Counted from the first letter of the stretch, positions 28,485 to 38,330 are shown. The stretch: 64,000 nt of DNA from Pseudocolwellia agarivorans (GCF_002000085.1 NZ_MUZU01000002.1:248001-312000); one strand, 5' to 3'. Made by a program: numbers and translations. The notes: a model not told the origin generated them from the sequence alone.

Positions 28485-29375
28485 ATGCAAACATTAAATT
28501 TACTCGAAAGCCAAACATATGAGTATAACGCCTTTAAAATATTTGATTTAAACAATAAAGATAACGCTCATCGTAAATTAGCTCTTATGGAGCAATTACA
28601 ATGTACACTTGAACTTGACAAAATTTTGAATATTTTTGCGATAGAAGCTACAAAGTATGTTTCTTTTTCTGGGCTTTATTTTACCCAAGGTGATGTAAGA
28701 ACAGCTATACGTGGTAGTAGACCTGGTAGATCTGAACGTCAATTTGAGTTAAAGATAAATAACGAATTTTTAGGTTTGTTAACGTACGCAATTAATAGCC
28801 CGATCAGCCTTACTAACTTTAACGTGTTAGAAGAACTACATCAGTACATTGTACATCCTATTAATAATGCTATTCAGTATAAAAATGCTATGTCGCTAGC
28901 CATGCAAGATGGTTTGACTGGTTTAGCTAACCGACGTTACTTTGACGAACAATTAAAGCGTGCTATGCATCATGCGAATCGTCAAAAGCATCAAGTAGGT
29001 TTAGTGGTTGCCGACTTAAACAAATTTAAAGTCATTAACGACACATTTGGCCACCATGTAGGTGATGAAATCTTAAAAGGTTTTGCAAAAGCTTTAGAAT
29101 TAAGCGTACGTGACTCTGACAGCGTGTTTAGATTTGGTGGTGATGAGTTTGCTATTATTGTAGAAGAAGCAAGCCAAGAATCTTTATGTATGATTGAAGC
29201 TCGTATAAAAAAAGCTCTTGCTACAGACGCACTTCTCACTAAATATGATGTAGGATGCAGTTTAGGTTATACCTTTATGCATAGAGCTGACGACGAAAAA
29301 AGCTTTTTTGAAAGAGCCGATCAAGCGTTATACCAACAAAAATTTAGTCAACCTACCGCTTTAAGTTTAGTGTAA
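28485..29375 (+). CDS. GGDEF diguanylate cyclase
   Basis: This 296-residue protein synthesises cyclic di-GMP from two GTP. The N-terminal 130 residues look like a small GAF-like sensor without a transmembrane segment. The cyclase domain starts at DGLTGLANRRYFD, and the active site GGDEF is at residues 218-222. The product-inhibition I-site RDSD lies exactly five residues before it, so feedback inhibition should operate. It is probably active and cytoplasmic; the signal sensed is unknown. Confidence 0.93.
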   Translation: MQTLNLLESQTYEYNAFKIFDLNNKDNAHRKLALMEQLQCTLELDKILNIFAIEATKYVSFSGLYFTQGDVRTAIRGSRPGRSERQFELKINNEFLGLLTYAINSPISLTNFNVLEELHQYIVHPINNAIQYKNAMSLAMQDGLTGLANRRYFDEQLKRAMHHANRQKHQVGLVVADLNKFKVINDTFGHHVGDEILKGFAKALELSVRDSDSVFRFGGDEFAIIVEEASQESLCMIEARIKKALATDALLTKYDVGCSLGYTFMHRADDEKSFFERADQALYQQKFSQPTALSLV

Positions 29376-29399
29376 TTGGCTTTTACTTAAGAGAATATA

Positions 29400-29471
29400 T
29401 ATACCGGTTATCATTCAAGATGCAGGTTTCAGTCGGAACTAAAATACGCATCTTGATTGGCAACGGGTATA
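29400..29471. repeat. 72-bp palindromic intergenic element
   Basis: The left end TATACCGGTTATCATTCAAG and the reverse complement of the right end (TATACCCGTTGCCAATCAAG) match over about 25 bases with few differences. RNA from either strand would fold into a long stem with a loop of about 22 bases. The form is that of a dispersed REP/MITE-type element, and no frame is present. Confidence 0.6.
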
Positions 29472-29639
29472 ACACACAACTAAATGGTTAATGAGCGCTA
29501 GCGAACTTAACTATTCCCCTTACTTTACCCTTTTCTTAATATCGCTTTTTTACCTCATTATTCTCGAATGATTATGCTGCTATTTAAATAAATAACTATC
29601 TGATAAAATGGCCGAAAATTTCAGCTAAAAAGGATTTAT

Positions 29640-30092
29640 ATGAAATATTCTTATGGGATAATCATTTCTCTATTCTTTACTCTTTTTCTTAATGTGAGCT
29701 TTGCTAAAGAAGCCAACACCGTATTAAGTAAAGAAAAAATACATTTTTTTAGCCAAAAACTTAACAGAATTAATAACGAAAACATGCAAGACTTTTACGC
29801 TGTTTTGTCAAAAGATTTTACTCTAGAATTTAATGTTGGTTCTAGCGTACATGGTTTTATTTTGTCATTTGATAATGAAAACTTAATTTACTTTCTTAAA
29901 AAAATTGCTAACTACCCTGAAGATGAGTCTGAAATAAAAGAGATATACGATATAAAGCTCACTAGCCCAACAGAAGGTGAGTTCAAAGTTATTCTTTATT
30001 CTGAAAAATATAGAAAAAAAATATGGACACATTATTTTGTTCGATTAGAAGGTAAGGAAATTAAAGTGATTAAAATATTAGAAAAGGTTTAA
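29640..30092 (+). CDS. Secreted hypothetical protein (150 residues)
   Basis: A signal peptide (residues 1-22, cleavage after SFA) precedes a small soluble domain of about 125 residues. The domain has alternating strands and helices (FYAVLSKDFTLEF, EGEFKVILYSEKYRKKIWTHYFVRLEG). It could adopt a cystatin/NTF2-like fold, in which a nuclear-transport-factor-like cone binds small ligands; that is only an impression. AAAGGA lies upstream of ATG. No family is recognised. It converges with the gene at 30097, with only four bases between them. Confidence 0.6.
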   Translation: MKYSYGIIISLFFTLFLNVSFAKEANTVLSKEKIHFFSQKLNRINNENMQDFYAVLSKDFTLEFNVGSSVHGFILSFDNENLIYFLKKIANYPEDESEIKEIYDIKLTSPTEGEFKVILYSEKYRKKIWTHYFVRLEGKEIKVIKILEKV

Positions 30093-30096
30093 ACAC

Positions 30097-30747
30097 TTAA
30101 AGATTAATAGATATATCCGCTAACGCCGCTCTTTGCTCTTGTGGTGTAGCTCCTATGTATATTCGTGAATACCTAATCGCTTGAGAAAACTTAGCATCGC
30201 CGACTCTGGCTAATACTTGCTTAAAGAAATTAAGATTTAAATCAAATATTTTTACATAATGGTTAATTGCATCATCAATTGTAGGGTAACGCATCCCATC
30301 AAAGTAAAAGGTTTCTTTTTCATCTATGTACTCTAATGTAACGCCGTTAACAATAAGAGGCCAAGGTTTATAGCTAACTCGACCTTTTGCAACTTCGTAC
30401 ATAAACCACGCACTTCTTTGAAAACCATCAAAAGTACCGCCTTCAAATCCACTATTCTCTAACTCTTCTTTTGTCCAGTTTAAACCGATAGCAAGGTCTT
30501 TATGATAATGCTTCATTAATTGCTGTTTAACATGTACATGAACTTGCCAAATGCTATCGACTTTAGCTGAATAAGCGAATTGATAACATTCTTTACAGCT
30601 AGGGATCTGAATTGGGATATGAGGACAATTAAATACCAGCCAATTATTATGTGGAAAACCAAACAATAAATGCTTGGGCTCTCCACAAAACCAACAAAAA
30701 TGACGATATTCAAAAGGTGTTTCTGTTAAACAATAATCAACATTCAT
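30097..30747 (-). CDS. Conserved hypothetical protein with zinc-binding Cys pairs
   Basis: From ATG 30747 the protein has 216 residues. CWFCG near residue 18 and CKEC near residue 50 form a likely zinc knuckle. The rest is soluble, with no catalytic motif I recognise. The frame extends to GTG 30762 (five more residues); neither start has well-spaced ribosome binding bases. It lies upstream of, and divergent from, nothing obvious: the next gene on the same strand is the RNA helicase ending at 30796. I cannot assign a function. Confidence 0.65.
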   Translation of the reverse strand: MNVDYCLTETPFEYRHFCWFCGEPKHLLFGFPHNNWLVFNCPHIPIQIPSCKECYQFAYSAKVDSIWQVHVHVKQQLMKHYHKDLAIGLNWTKEELENSGFEGGTFDGFQRSAWFMYEVAKGRVSYKPWPLIVNGVTLEYIDEKETFYFDGMRYPTIDDAINHYVKIFDLNLNFFKQVLARVGDAKFSQAIRYSRIYIGATPQEQRAALADISINL

Positions 30748-30795
30748 AAGTTTAAGTAACACCCCTTAACATTGAATGATTTAAATAAGAAAACG

Positions 30796-32097
30796 TTAGC
30801 GTTTCTTCTGTATTTTTTTGCTGTATTTTTTAGTTACGGCTGGTTTTACTTTTTTCTTTTTAGCAATCGCTTGGTTTTTATCTTGAGTTGCTTGATAGCG
30901 GTTTTTCTTAACTGGCGCATCTAAGCTTTCTTTGTATTGCGCGGGTAATGGTCTATCTATTTCATAACCGGGAGCCACTATACGCTCAAATTTACGACCA
31001 ATTAGCTCTTCAATATTTTCTAAAAAGCGCTCATCTTTTGGGCTAACTAAAGAAATAGCCGTACCAGATTTACCTGCCCTACCAGTTCTACCTATACGAT
31101 GTACGTAATCTTCAGCTAAAAACGGTAAATGAAAATTAACAACGTAAGGTAAATCGACAATATCTAAACCTCGTGCAGCAACATCCGTTGCAACTAAAAC
31201 TCTCACCTTACCTTCGGTAAACTCCTCTAACGCTCTATTTCGAGCGCCTTGCGTTTTATCACCATGGCAAAGTGCGGCTTTAATACCATCGAGTTTTAGC
31301 TCTTTAGCTAATAGATTTGCGCTTTCTTTTGTACCTGCAAACACAAGTACTTGTTTCCAGTTATTTACACCAATAATTTCAGATAAAAGTTCGCGTTTAC
31401 GTGTTTCAGACACCCAATAAACTGATTGTTTTACTTTACCTGATGTAGAATTTTGGCGAGAAACTTCTAATGTTTTAGGGTTTCTTAACACTTGTTTGGC
31501 AAGTGTTTTAACCTTGTTTGAAAAGGTAGCTGAAAACATTAAGGTTTGATGTTTTTGTTTCATTGCTTCAATAAGCTTTTCAATATCAGTTAAAAAACCC
31601 ATATCAAGCATACGGTCGGCTTCATCTAACACTAAATATTTAACATGCGAAAGATCAACACTACGCTCAGTTAAATGCTCAAGTAAACGACCAGGTGTTG
31701 CCACTAAAACATCGACCCCATTTTTCAACATTGTTTTTTGAGGTGGCATATTTACACCACCATAAATTACACCCGATTTAATGGGTAAAAATTGGCTGTA
31801 CGTTTCAATATTTTTGGCAACTTGTGCTGCAAGTTCACGGGTTGGCGTTAAAATTAACGCTTTAATCGTTTGACCTGTAACTTGAGTGTCGTCTTTAATA
31901 TTACGACTAATCGCATCTAAAATAGGCAAACTAAAAGCAGCGGTTTTACCTGTACCCGTTTGAGCACTAGCTAATAAATCTACGCCTGTACGAATAACAG
32001 GAATAGCTTGTTGCTGTACTGGCGTTAAATTTTTATAACCACACGCCTTTACTGCTTTTAATAAATTAGCCGATAAGCCAATTGCATCAACACTCAT
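30796..32097 (-). CDS. rhlE: DEAD-box ATP-dependent RNA helicase, RhlE-type
   Basis: A 433-residue helicase. Motifs in order are the Q-motif TPVQQQAIP, Walker A AQTGTGKT, PTRELAAQV, TPGRLLEH, DEAD in VLDEADRMLDMGF, SATF, VATDVAARGLD and HRIGRTGRAG. The tail is rich in Lys (AIAKKKKVKPAV), typical for RNA contact. RhlE-type enzymes assist ribosome assembly and RNA turnover, often in the cold. A second RhlE-like helicase is at 47167. Confidence 0.92.
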   Translation of the reverse strand: MSVDAIGLSANLLKAVKACGYKNLTPVQQQAIPVIRTGVDLLASAQTGTGKTAAFSLPILDAISRNIKDDTQVTGQTIKALILTPTRELAAQVAKNIETYSQFLPIKSGVIYGGVNMPPQKTMLKNGVDVLVATPGRLLEHLTERSVDLSHVKYLVLDEADRMLDMGFLTDIEKLIEAMKQKHQTLMFSATFSNKVKTLAKQVLRNPKTLEVSRQNSTSGKVKQSVYWVSETRKRELLSEIIGVNNWKQVLVFAGTKESANLLAKELKLDGIKAALCHGDKTQGARNRALEEFTEGKVRVLVATDVAARGLDIVDLPYVVNFHLPFLAEDYVHRIGRTGRAGKSGTAISLVSPKDERFLENIEELIGRKFERIVAPGYEIDRPLPAQYKESLDAPVKKNRYQATQDKNQAIAKKKKVKPAVTKKYSKKIQKKR

Positions 32098-32177
32098 TTT
32101 TTCACCAAATATACACTAATAATTTTCGAACACATGTTCAATTTTCGCGGATTATAACAGTTTATCTAAGCAACAGG

Positions 32178-33587
32178 TTACTTATCTTTCTGCCAAATAC
32201 CTCGAGTTAAATTAAGACTTTTATGCTCATTTTCAGACGGACAATAAGTCGGTATCTTACCTTGCATTTTTTGCTGATGATAATCTTTAGTTACCATTGC
32301 AATAGCCTTAGTCAGTAAGATCAATGAAATAACATTAAACACTGTCATTAATCCTGTAGAAAGATCCGCTAAAGCAATCACTTCAGGTAAGGTTGCAACA
32401 GAGCCAAACACTAACATGGCTAAAAAGCCTACTTTTAAAAATGAATGACCATATAAGTTATCTAAATTTAAGTATTTAAGATTATTCTCAGCGTAAGCAA
32501 AATTACCCACAATGGAAGTAAAACCAAATAACATAATTGCAAAGGTAATAAAATCACTTCCCCAACCGCCTACTTGAAACGCCATAGCTTGTTGCGTTAA
32601 TTGAATACCTTGTGCCTGTGACCCCGTATCTTTAAAAAGTAAAATAAGAAACGCAGTACATGAGCATATAACAATGGTGTCAAAAAACACCGCCAACATT
32701 TGTATATACCCTTGAGCAACTGGATGAGGAGGATTAGGCGAAGCTGCAGCTGCTACATTGGGCGCACTACCCATACCTGCTTCGTTTGAATACAAACCTC
32801 GCTTAACACCTTGCACAATAGCAGCACCTACAAGCCCGCCACCGGCTTCTTTTAAACCTAAAGCAGAGGCAAAGATATCAGCAATAATATTAGGAATTAA
32901 TGTAATATTTATTGCTATTACATACAAACACACAAGTAAGTATGCAACGCCCATAAAAGGAACAGTAAACTCAGCAAAACGCGCTATTTTCTTTAAACCA
33001 CCAAATATAATAAAAGCCGCGCAAATGGTAATAACAATACCTGTAGTGAGTTTGTCCAAACCATACGAGCCATAAAAAGCATCAGTAATCGAATTAGCTT
33101 GAACCGAACTAAAAACAAAACCGTAACCAAAAAATAAACATAATGAAAATGTGATAGCGAGAGCTTTACTGTTCAAGCCTTTACGCATGTAATACGCGGG
33201 GCCACCTCTAAAATTTCCATGTTCGTCTTTCTCTTTATACAGCTGGCCTAATGTACTTTCTGCAAAAGCGGTTGCCATTCCCACTAACGCAATTAACCAC
33301 ATCCAAAATACAGCGCCAGCACCACCTAAAGTAATAGCAACAGCAACCCCCATTAAATTACCGGTTCCCACTCTAGCCGCTAACGATGTACACAAAGCTT
33401 GGAAAGAAGATATACCCTCTTTAGAACTTGAACGACTTAACTTTAACAAGGTAAACATGTGAAAAAAATGCGTAAATTGCAGCCCTTTCAAACGTAGCGT
33501 AAACCATATTCCACAACCACTTAAGAGGTATATAAGCACACTTCCCCATAAATAACCGTTAATCGTACCAACCCATTGTTCAATCAA
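32178..33587 (-). CDS. Alanine/glycine:Na+ symporter (AGCS family)
   Basis: This 469-residue inner-membrane protein shows family landmarks: LCTSLAARVGTGNLMGVAVAI, FRGGPAYYMRKGL, YSNEAGMGSAPNVAAAA and the late NFAYAENN. AGCS proteins import alanine or glycine with Na+, which suits a marine cell. The gene stands alone. Confidence 0.93.
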   Translation of the reverse strand: MIEQWVGTINGYLWGSVLIYLLSGCGIWFTLRLKGLQFTHFFHMFTLLKLSRSSSKEGISSFQALCTSLAARVGTGNLMGVAVAITLGGAGAVFWMWLIALVGMATAFAESTLGQLYKEKDEHGNFRGGPAYYMRKGLNSKALAITFSLCLFFGYGFVFSSVQANSITDAFYGSYGLDKLTTGIVITICAAFIIFGGLKKIARFAEFTVPFMGVAYLLVCLYVIAINITLIPNIIADIFASALGLKEAGGGLVGAAIVQGVKRGLYSNEAGMGSAPNVAAAASPNPPHPVAQGYIQMLAVFFDTIVICSCTAFLILLFKDTGSQAQGIQLTQQAMAFQVGGWGSDFITFAIMLFGFTSIVGNFAYAENNLKYLNLDNLYGHSFLKVGFLAMLVFGSVATLPEVIALADLSTGLMTVFNVISLILLTKAIAMVTKDYHQQKMQGKIPTYCPSENEHKSLNLTRGIWQKDK

Positions 33588-33804
33588 ATTTTTATACTCT
33601 ATTCATACTTTGTCGGTATTATAACTAAAAAAACCTACATAATTGTCAGCTTTTTCATTATTTACAACAATTGCTTAACCACCTTATTAAAGTGATATAA
33701 TAAAATGACAACTACCTCCCTAATTTATCAGGAACTGCGAATATAAATGCATAAGAAAATGATCTGCTATTCCAAATTGCCCGTAAGTAAGGTATAAAAG
33801 CGCC

Positions 33805-34659
33805 ATGAAAATACCAAAACGCATACAGCCCCTTGTTGATGAGGGGATCGTTGATGAAGTACTTAGCCAACTCATGAGTGGCAAAGAAGCCACCGTATAT
33901 ACGGTGCGCTGTGGCGATCAAGTAAAATGCGCTAAAGTTTATAAAGAAGCAAACAAACGCAGCTTTAAAAAAGCCGTGCAATACCAAGAAGGTCGTAAAA
34001 GTAAAAATAGCCGTCGAGCAAGAGCCATACAAAAAGGTTCTAAATATGGTAAAGCCCAGCAAGAAGAAGCTTGGCAGAACTCAGAAGTTGATGCGCTTTA
34101 TTTATTAGCTAGCTCTGGCGTCAGAGTGCCTGAACCTTACGGATGTTTTGACGGTGTGTTAATTATGGAGCTTATTACCGACGATGAGGGTAGTGTTGCT
34201 CCCAGATTAAACGACATAACCATGGATGCAGAGCAAGCCCGCGAAGATCACGCGGTTGTTATGGTTTATATTATGCGCATGTTGTGTGCAGGTATTGTGC
34301 ATGGTGACTTATCAGAATTTAATGTGTTAGTTGATGAATACGGCCCTGTTATTATTGATTTACCGCAAGCCGTAGATGCCTCGTCAAATAATAACGCAAA
34401 AAGCATGTTAATACGTGATGTTGAAAACATGACAACCTATTACGCTCAATACGCACCTGACTTAGCACAAAGTAAATATGCTCAAGAAATGTGGGCATTA
34501 TATGAAGATGGTGAGCTTACGCCTGATACAGAATTAACAGGCCTATTTACTGAAAGTACAGAATCTGCTGATGTAGATACCGTATTAGAAGAGATAAAAG
34601 CCGCATTTGAAGAAGAGCAAAATCGATTAGAGCGTATAAGAGAAGCGAACGAAGAGTAA
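33805..34659 (+). CDS. RIO1-type atypical serine kinase
   Basis: A 284-residue cytoplasmic kinase. The P-loop-like SGKEATVYTV and the Lys in CAKVYKE bind ATP. HGDLSEFNVLV is the catalytic loop with its Asp, and IIDLPQAVD is the RIO version of the DFG metal-binding Asp. Bacterial members' targets are mostly unknown; archaeal and eukaryotic relatives act in ribosome maturation. AAGG lies upstream of ATG, and a terminator follows. Confidence 0.92.
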   Translation: MKIPKRIQPLVDEGIVDEVLSQLMSGKEATVYTVRCGDQVKCAKVYKEANKRSFKKAVQYQEGRKSKNSRRARAIQKGSKYGKAQQEEAWQNSEVDALYLLASSGVRVPEPYGCFDGVLIMELITDDEGSVAPRLNDITMDAEQAREDHAVVMVYIMRMLCAGIVHGDLSEFNVLVDEYGPVIIDLPQAVDASSNNNAKSMLIRDVENMTTYYAQYAPDLAQSKYAQEMWALYEDGELTPDTELTGLFTESTESADVDTVLEEIKAAFEEEQNRLERIREANEE

Positions 34660-34693
34660 CTTAACTTTCAAATATAAGTCATTTAAAAACAAC

Positions 34694-34727
34694 AAAGGTT
34701 GGCATGTTCATTACGCCAACCTTTTTT
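34694..34727 (+). terminator. Rho-independent terminator after the RIO kinase
   Basis: AAAGGTTGGC at 34694-34703 pairs with GCCAACCTTT at 34715-34724, and the T-run continues to 34727. It also lies just downstream of the convergent aminotransferase and may serve both strands. Confidence 0.88.
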
Positions 34728-34745
34728 AGTTGTATAACTCAGTAT

Positions 34746-35867
34746 TTATTTGCTTAATGCATCTTTTAACGCCGCTAAACATAACGCGACATTCTCACTA
34801 CGCGCTGCATATCCCATCAAACCAATACGCCAAGCTTTACCGGCAAACTTACCTAAACCGGCACCGATTTCTAAGTTGTACTCTTCAAGTAAATAAGAGC
34901 GAACTTTCGCGTCATCAATGCCATCAGGAATATAAACAGAGTTCAACTGAGGTAAGCGTTCATCTTCAGGAACAATATAACTAATGCCTAAGTCAGCAAG
35001 GCCAGCGGCAAGTGCCTTATGTTGTTTAGCATGGCGAGCCCAGCTGTTTTCTAACCCTTCGTTTTTAAGCATAAGTAACGATTCATGCAAAGCATACAAA
35101 GAATTAACGGGTGCGGTATGATGATATGAACGCTTGCCTTCGCCCGACCAATAATCCATCACTAAAGACTGATCTAAAAACCAACTAGGTACAGGTGTTG
35201 TTCTTTCTTGCACAATTTTAGTGGCACGCTCACTAAAACTCACAGGAGAAATACCCGGCACACAAGACAAACATTTTTGGCTGCCTGAATAAATAGCGTC
35301 TATGCCCCACTCATCAACACGTAACTCAACACCACCTAACGAAGTAACTGCATCAACTATTGTTAAACAATCATGTTGCTGAGCTATTTGACATAAAGTT
35401 TTCGCGTCAGACAATGCACCCGTTGATGTTTCTGCGTGTACAAAAGCGACAAAATTAGCGTTTGGATTTTGTTTTAGCGCAGCTTCTAGCGCTTGTGGAT
35501 CAACGGCTCTGCCCCATTCGCCTTCTACTACAACAAGTTTAGCGCCTAAGCGTTTAACATTTTCGGTCATTCGCATGCCAAAAACACCATTGACACATAC
35601 AACAACCGTATCTTCAGGCGTTACTAAGTTAACAAAACATGCTTCCATACCTGCTGAACCAGGTGCTGATAAAGCGATAGTAAAAGGGTTGCTGGTTTGA
35701 AAAGCATATTGTAATAACGACTTAACTTCGTCCATCATTCCAACAAAAAGAGGATCTAAATGTCCAATAGTCGGACGAGATAAAGCCGACAAAACTTGCG
35801 GACTTACATCAGAAGGACCCGGTCCCATTAAAGTACGTGGTACAGGAATAAAAGATTTAATAGACAT
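34746..35867 (-). CDS. Class V aminotransferase (alanine/serine-glyoxylate type)
   Basis: A 373-residue PLP-dependent enzyme. The N-terminal MGPGPSDVSPQVLSAL and the pocket GSAGMEACFVNLV match the AGXT family. The PLP-binding Lys is in YSGSQKCLS near residue 198. These enzymes move the amino group of Ala or Ser to glyoxylate, or release the amino group of purine-derived ureidoglycine. Which substrate applies here is not evident from the neighbours. Confidence 0.9.
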   Translation of the reverse strand: MSIKSFIPVPRTLMGPGPSDVSPQVLSALSRPTIGHLDPLFVGMMDEVKSLLQYAFQTSNPFTIALSAPGSAGMEACFVNLVTPEDTVVVCVNGVFGMRMTENVKRLGAKLVVVEGEWGRAVDPQALEAALKQNPNANFVAFVHAETSTGALSDAKTLCQIAQQHDCLTIVDAVTSLGGVELRVDEWGIDAIYSGSQKCLSCVPGISPVSFSERATKIVQERTTPVPSWFLDQSLVMDYWSGEGKRSYHHTAPVNSLYALHESLLMLKNEGLENSWARHAKQHKALAAGLADLGISYIVPEDERLPQLNSVYIPDGIDDAKVRSYLLEEYNLEIGAGLGKFAGKAWRIGLMGYAARSENVALCLAALKDALSK

Positions 35868-35933
35868 TACGCATCACCTAAAAGAGTTAAAATATATTTA
35901 TATGAATATCACAAATAAACACGAGCAAAAACC

Positions 35934-35947
35934 TGACACAAGTGTCA
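35934..35947. promoter_or_regulatory. Perfect 14-bp palindrome upstream of the aminotransferase
   Basis: TGACACAAGTGTCA has 6-bp arms around AA. It lies about 70 bases upstream of the aminotransferase start on the minus strand, a good operator position. The regulator is unknown. Confidence 0.35.
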
Positions 35948-36056
35948 ACTAAGAACATAATAATACATCAACTGTAAACATATACCAGCGTCAATGCACA
36001 ATAATTATGCTTATACTCAATATATCCAAATATACATTAAGATAATTTAGGTATAG

Positions 36057-36270
36057 TAATACCAATCGCAATAACCAATTGATCATTTATACTTGTTTAA
36101 ATGGCCAATTACATCGTTATTTATTTAATAATTAGAACAACTAGTTATTAAAATAAATGCCTCGCCTACAGGACGTAGGTGCTTAGGTTCCGTCGGGAAC
36201 GGTGAACCTGTGTATTTGACCATTTATTCTTCGTATAAAATAGGTCAATTCATTAATGCGTTTGGTATAA
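36057..36270. repeat. MITE-like element, about 214 bp, with terminal inverted repeats
   Basis: The ends TAATACCAATCGCA (36057-36070) and TGCGTTTGGTATAA (36257-36270) are inverted copies matching 12 of 14 bases. Inside are two short hairpins (CCTACAGGACGTAGG, and AGGTTCCGTCGGGAACGGTGAACCT split around GTCGG). There is no coding frame, so it is a likely non-autonomous dispersed element in the yaeQ upstream region. Confidence 0.6.
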
Positions 36271-36319
36271 GACAAATACAGAGTATAATTACTCATTCAA
36301 AAAATGTGATGAACTAAAC

Positions 36320-36853
36320 ATGGCGTTAAAAGCAACAATTAACAAAGCAACAATTCATTTATCAGATATGGACCGTAACTATTACGACACCATTAACCTG
36401 ACCATTGCTCAACATCCTTCCGAAACAGACTCTCGTATGATGGTTCGTTTAATCGCCTTTATATTAAATGCCAATGAAAACCTGCAATTTGGCAAAGGCG
36501 TAAGTGATGAAGACGAAGCCGCTATATGGCAAGTCAATTACTCTGAAGAAATAGAACTATGGATTGAACTAGGCCAGCTTGACGAGAAACGCATTAAAAA
36601 AGCCTGCAATAGATCACAACAAGTAAAACTGTATTGCTATGGCAGCAGTGTTGACACTTGGTGGAAACAATCAGAAAGCAAACTACGCCAGTTTGATAAA
36701 TTATCGATTGAACAATTCAGCGAAGAAACAACAGAGGCTCTAGCGCAATTAATATCAAGAACAATGGAGTTTCAATGTAGTATTCAAGATGGTCAGCTAT
36801 GGTTAACAGCGGGTGATGAAAGCTTACTGATTGAAACCACTAAACTACTTTAA
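36320..36853 (+). CDS. yaeQ: YaeQ family protein
   Basis: This 177-residue protein matches YaeQ over its whole length: the N-terminal KATINKATIHLSDMDRNYYD, then HPSETDSRMMVRLIAF, FGKGVSDEDEAAIW and CYGSSVDTWW. YaeQ has a PD-(D/E)XK nuclease-like fold but no established biological role. The end of a MITE-like element lies just upstream, at 36270. Confidence 0.92.
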   Translation: MALKATINKATIHLSDMDRNYYDTINLTIAQHPSETDSRMMVRLIAFILNANENLQFGKGVSDEDEAAIWQVNYSEEIELWIELGQLDEKRIKKACNRSQQVKLYCYGSSVDTWWKQSESKLRQFDKLSIEQFSEETTEALAQLISRTMEFQCSIQDGQLWLTAGDESLLIETTKLL

Positions 36854-36964
36854 CAACTCCTCACTTTACACCAGGTAACAAGTCTATATATTGCCAGTAG
36901 TTGCAAAGTTATTATTTTTGCTCAATAGTAGCTCATCATTACTTTTCAAAACTGGCAAATTCAC

Positions 36965-38305
36965 ATGTTAAAAACCAATAAAATACGTAGCTTAACCTTA
37001 AGCATAACCTCATGTTTAGCTTTATTATCAGCACCTTTACTCGCTGACAATATTTCAAAAAAACAGATGACAGCAGACATCACTTACCTAGCCAGCGATG
37101 ATCTAAAAGGTAGAGCAAGCTTTTCGCCTGAAATAGATATTGCCGCTAACTATATAGGCCAACGTTTTTCAGATATTGGTCTAAAACCCCTCAATGGTTT
37201 ATCAACTTACAAACAAACCTTTACCATTACCAGTATTACACCCAGTGCATTTTCAGTCAGCTTAAATGGTAAAGAAATACCTAAAAATAACATTACCGTA
37301 GCTAGCACCATGAAAGATCTGACATGGACAACACCTAAAGCAATGAAAACTCATATTTTAGGTAAAAAAGACAACTTCAGAGATTTACTGCGCAAGGTGA
37401 ATAATGCCGGCGGACAAAATCTCATCTTAGTGAATACCGCACATAACGATATTTTTCAAAAGTACCAACAATTTTTAAACCGTGGTTTAACTAAACTTGT
37501 GGTAGAAGATAATGAGGAAGATCATCAAGGCGCAATTGTACTTGTACTAACAAATGAAACAGATGTTGAACAAATTCAGGTTCAAGCTTCAACCACTATA
37601 AGTAAAAAATCATTAACGAATGTAGTGGGTATATTACCGGGTAATAGTAAAGCAGATGAAATTGTTATGTTTTCAGCGCACTACGACCACTTAGGCACAA
37701 CGCCTGATGGTAAACAAATATACAATGGTGCCGACGATGACGCTTCAGGCACTACAGCCGTTATTAACTTAGCTGAACATTTTGCTAAACAAGGCAATAA
37801 CGCCAGAACCTTAATGTTTGCCGCTTTTACTGCTGAAGAAATTGGTGGTTACGGTTCACGTTATTTATCTCAACAACTCAACCCAGATGATGTTGTTGCT
37901 ATGATAAATATTGAAATGATAGGTAAACCATCAAAATTTGGTGCGGGTACTTTATGGATGACAGGAATGGAGCGATCTAACCTAGGCGAGTTATTAAATA
38001 AAAGTTTGGCACCGCACAATATGGAAATATTCACCGACCCATATCCTGAACAAGGTTTATTCTACCGTTCAGACAACGCAACATTAGCGCGTTTAGGTGT
38101 GCCTGCTCATAGTTTTAGTAGTACACAACTTGATAAAGACCAACATTATCATCAAACGTCAGACGACATTAACAGCTTAGATTTGAACTCTATGCACAAA
38201 GTTATTGAATCATTATCAATAGCCAGTAAAGATATCGTTAATGGTAAAATAACGCCAACTCGAGTTGACGTATCTAAAGTAGATGCTCACGGGAAAATAT
38301 ATTAA
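36965..38305 (+). CDS. Secreted M28-family metallopeptidase
   Basis: A 446-residue zinc exopeptidase with a signal peptide cleaved near residue 27 (LLADN). A PA-like insert precedes the catalytic domain. Zinc ligands are visible as His in SAHYDHLG near residue 239, Asp in GADDDASG, Glu-Glu in FTAEEIGG and His in HYHQTSDD near the C-terminus. It probably removes N-terminal amino acids from peptides in the periplasm or medium. Confidence 0.92.
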   Translation: MLKTNKIRSLTLSITSCLALLSAPLLADNISKKQMTADITYLASDDLKGRASFSPEIDIAANYIGQRFSDIGLKPLNGLSTYKQTFTITSITPSAFSVSLNGKEIPKNNITVASTMKDLTWTTPKAMKTHILGKKDNFRDLLRKVNNAGGQNLILVNTAHNDIFQKYQQFLNRGLTKLVVEDNEEDHQGAIVLVLTNETDVEQIQVQASTTISKKSLTNVVGILPGNSKADEIVMFSAHYDHLGTTPDGKQIYNGADDDASGTTAVINLAEHFAKQGNNARTLMFAAFTAEEIGGYGSRYLSQQLNPDDVVAMINIEMIGKPSKFGAGTLWMTGMERSNLGELLNKSLAPHNMEIFTDPYPEQGLFYRSDNATLARLGVPAHSFSSTQLDKDQHYHQTSDDINSLDLNSMHKVIESLSIASKDIVNGKITPTRVDVSKVDAHGKIY

Positions 38306-38330
38306 CTCACTTTCTGTCCATGAAACCTAA

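Noticed and set aside
33712-34062. 116-residue hydrophobic minus-strand frame
   Set aside because: It lies antisense to the RIO kinase catalytic domain; its hydrophobicity follows from the complement of charged codons.
34730-34984. 84-residue plus-strand frame
   Set aside because: It lies on the opposite strand over the end of the aminotransferase gene, which is clearly the real gene.
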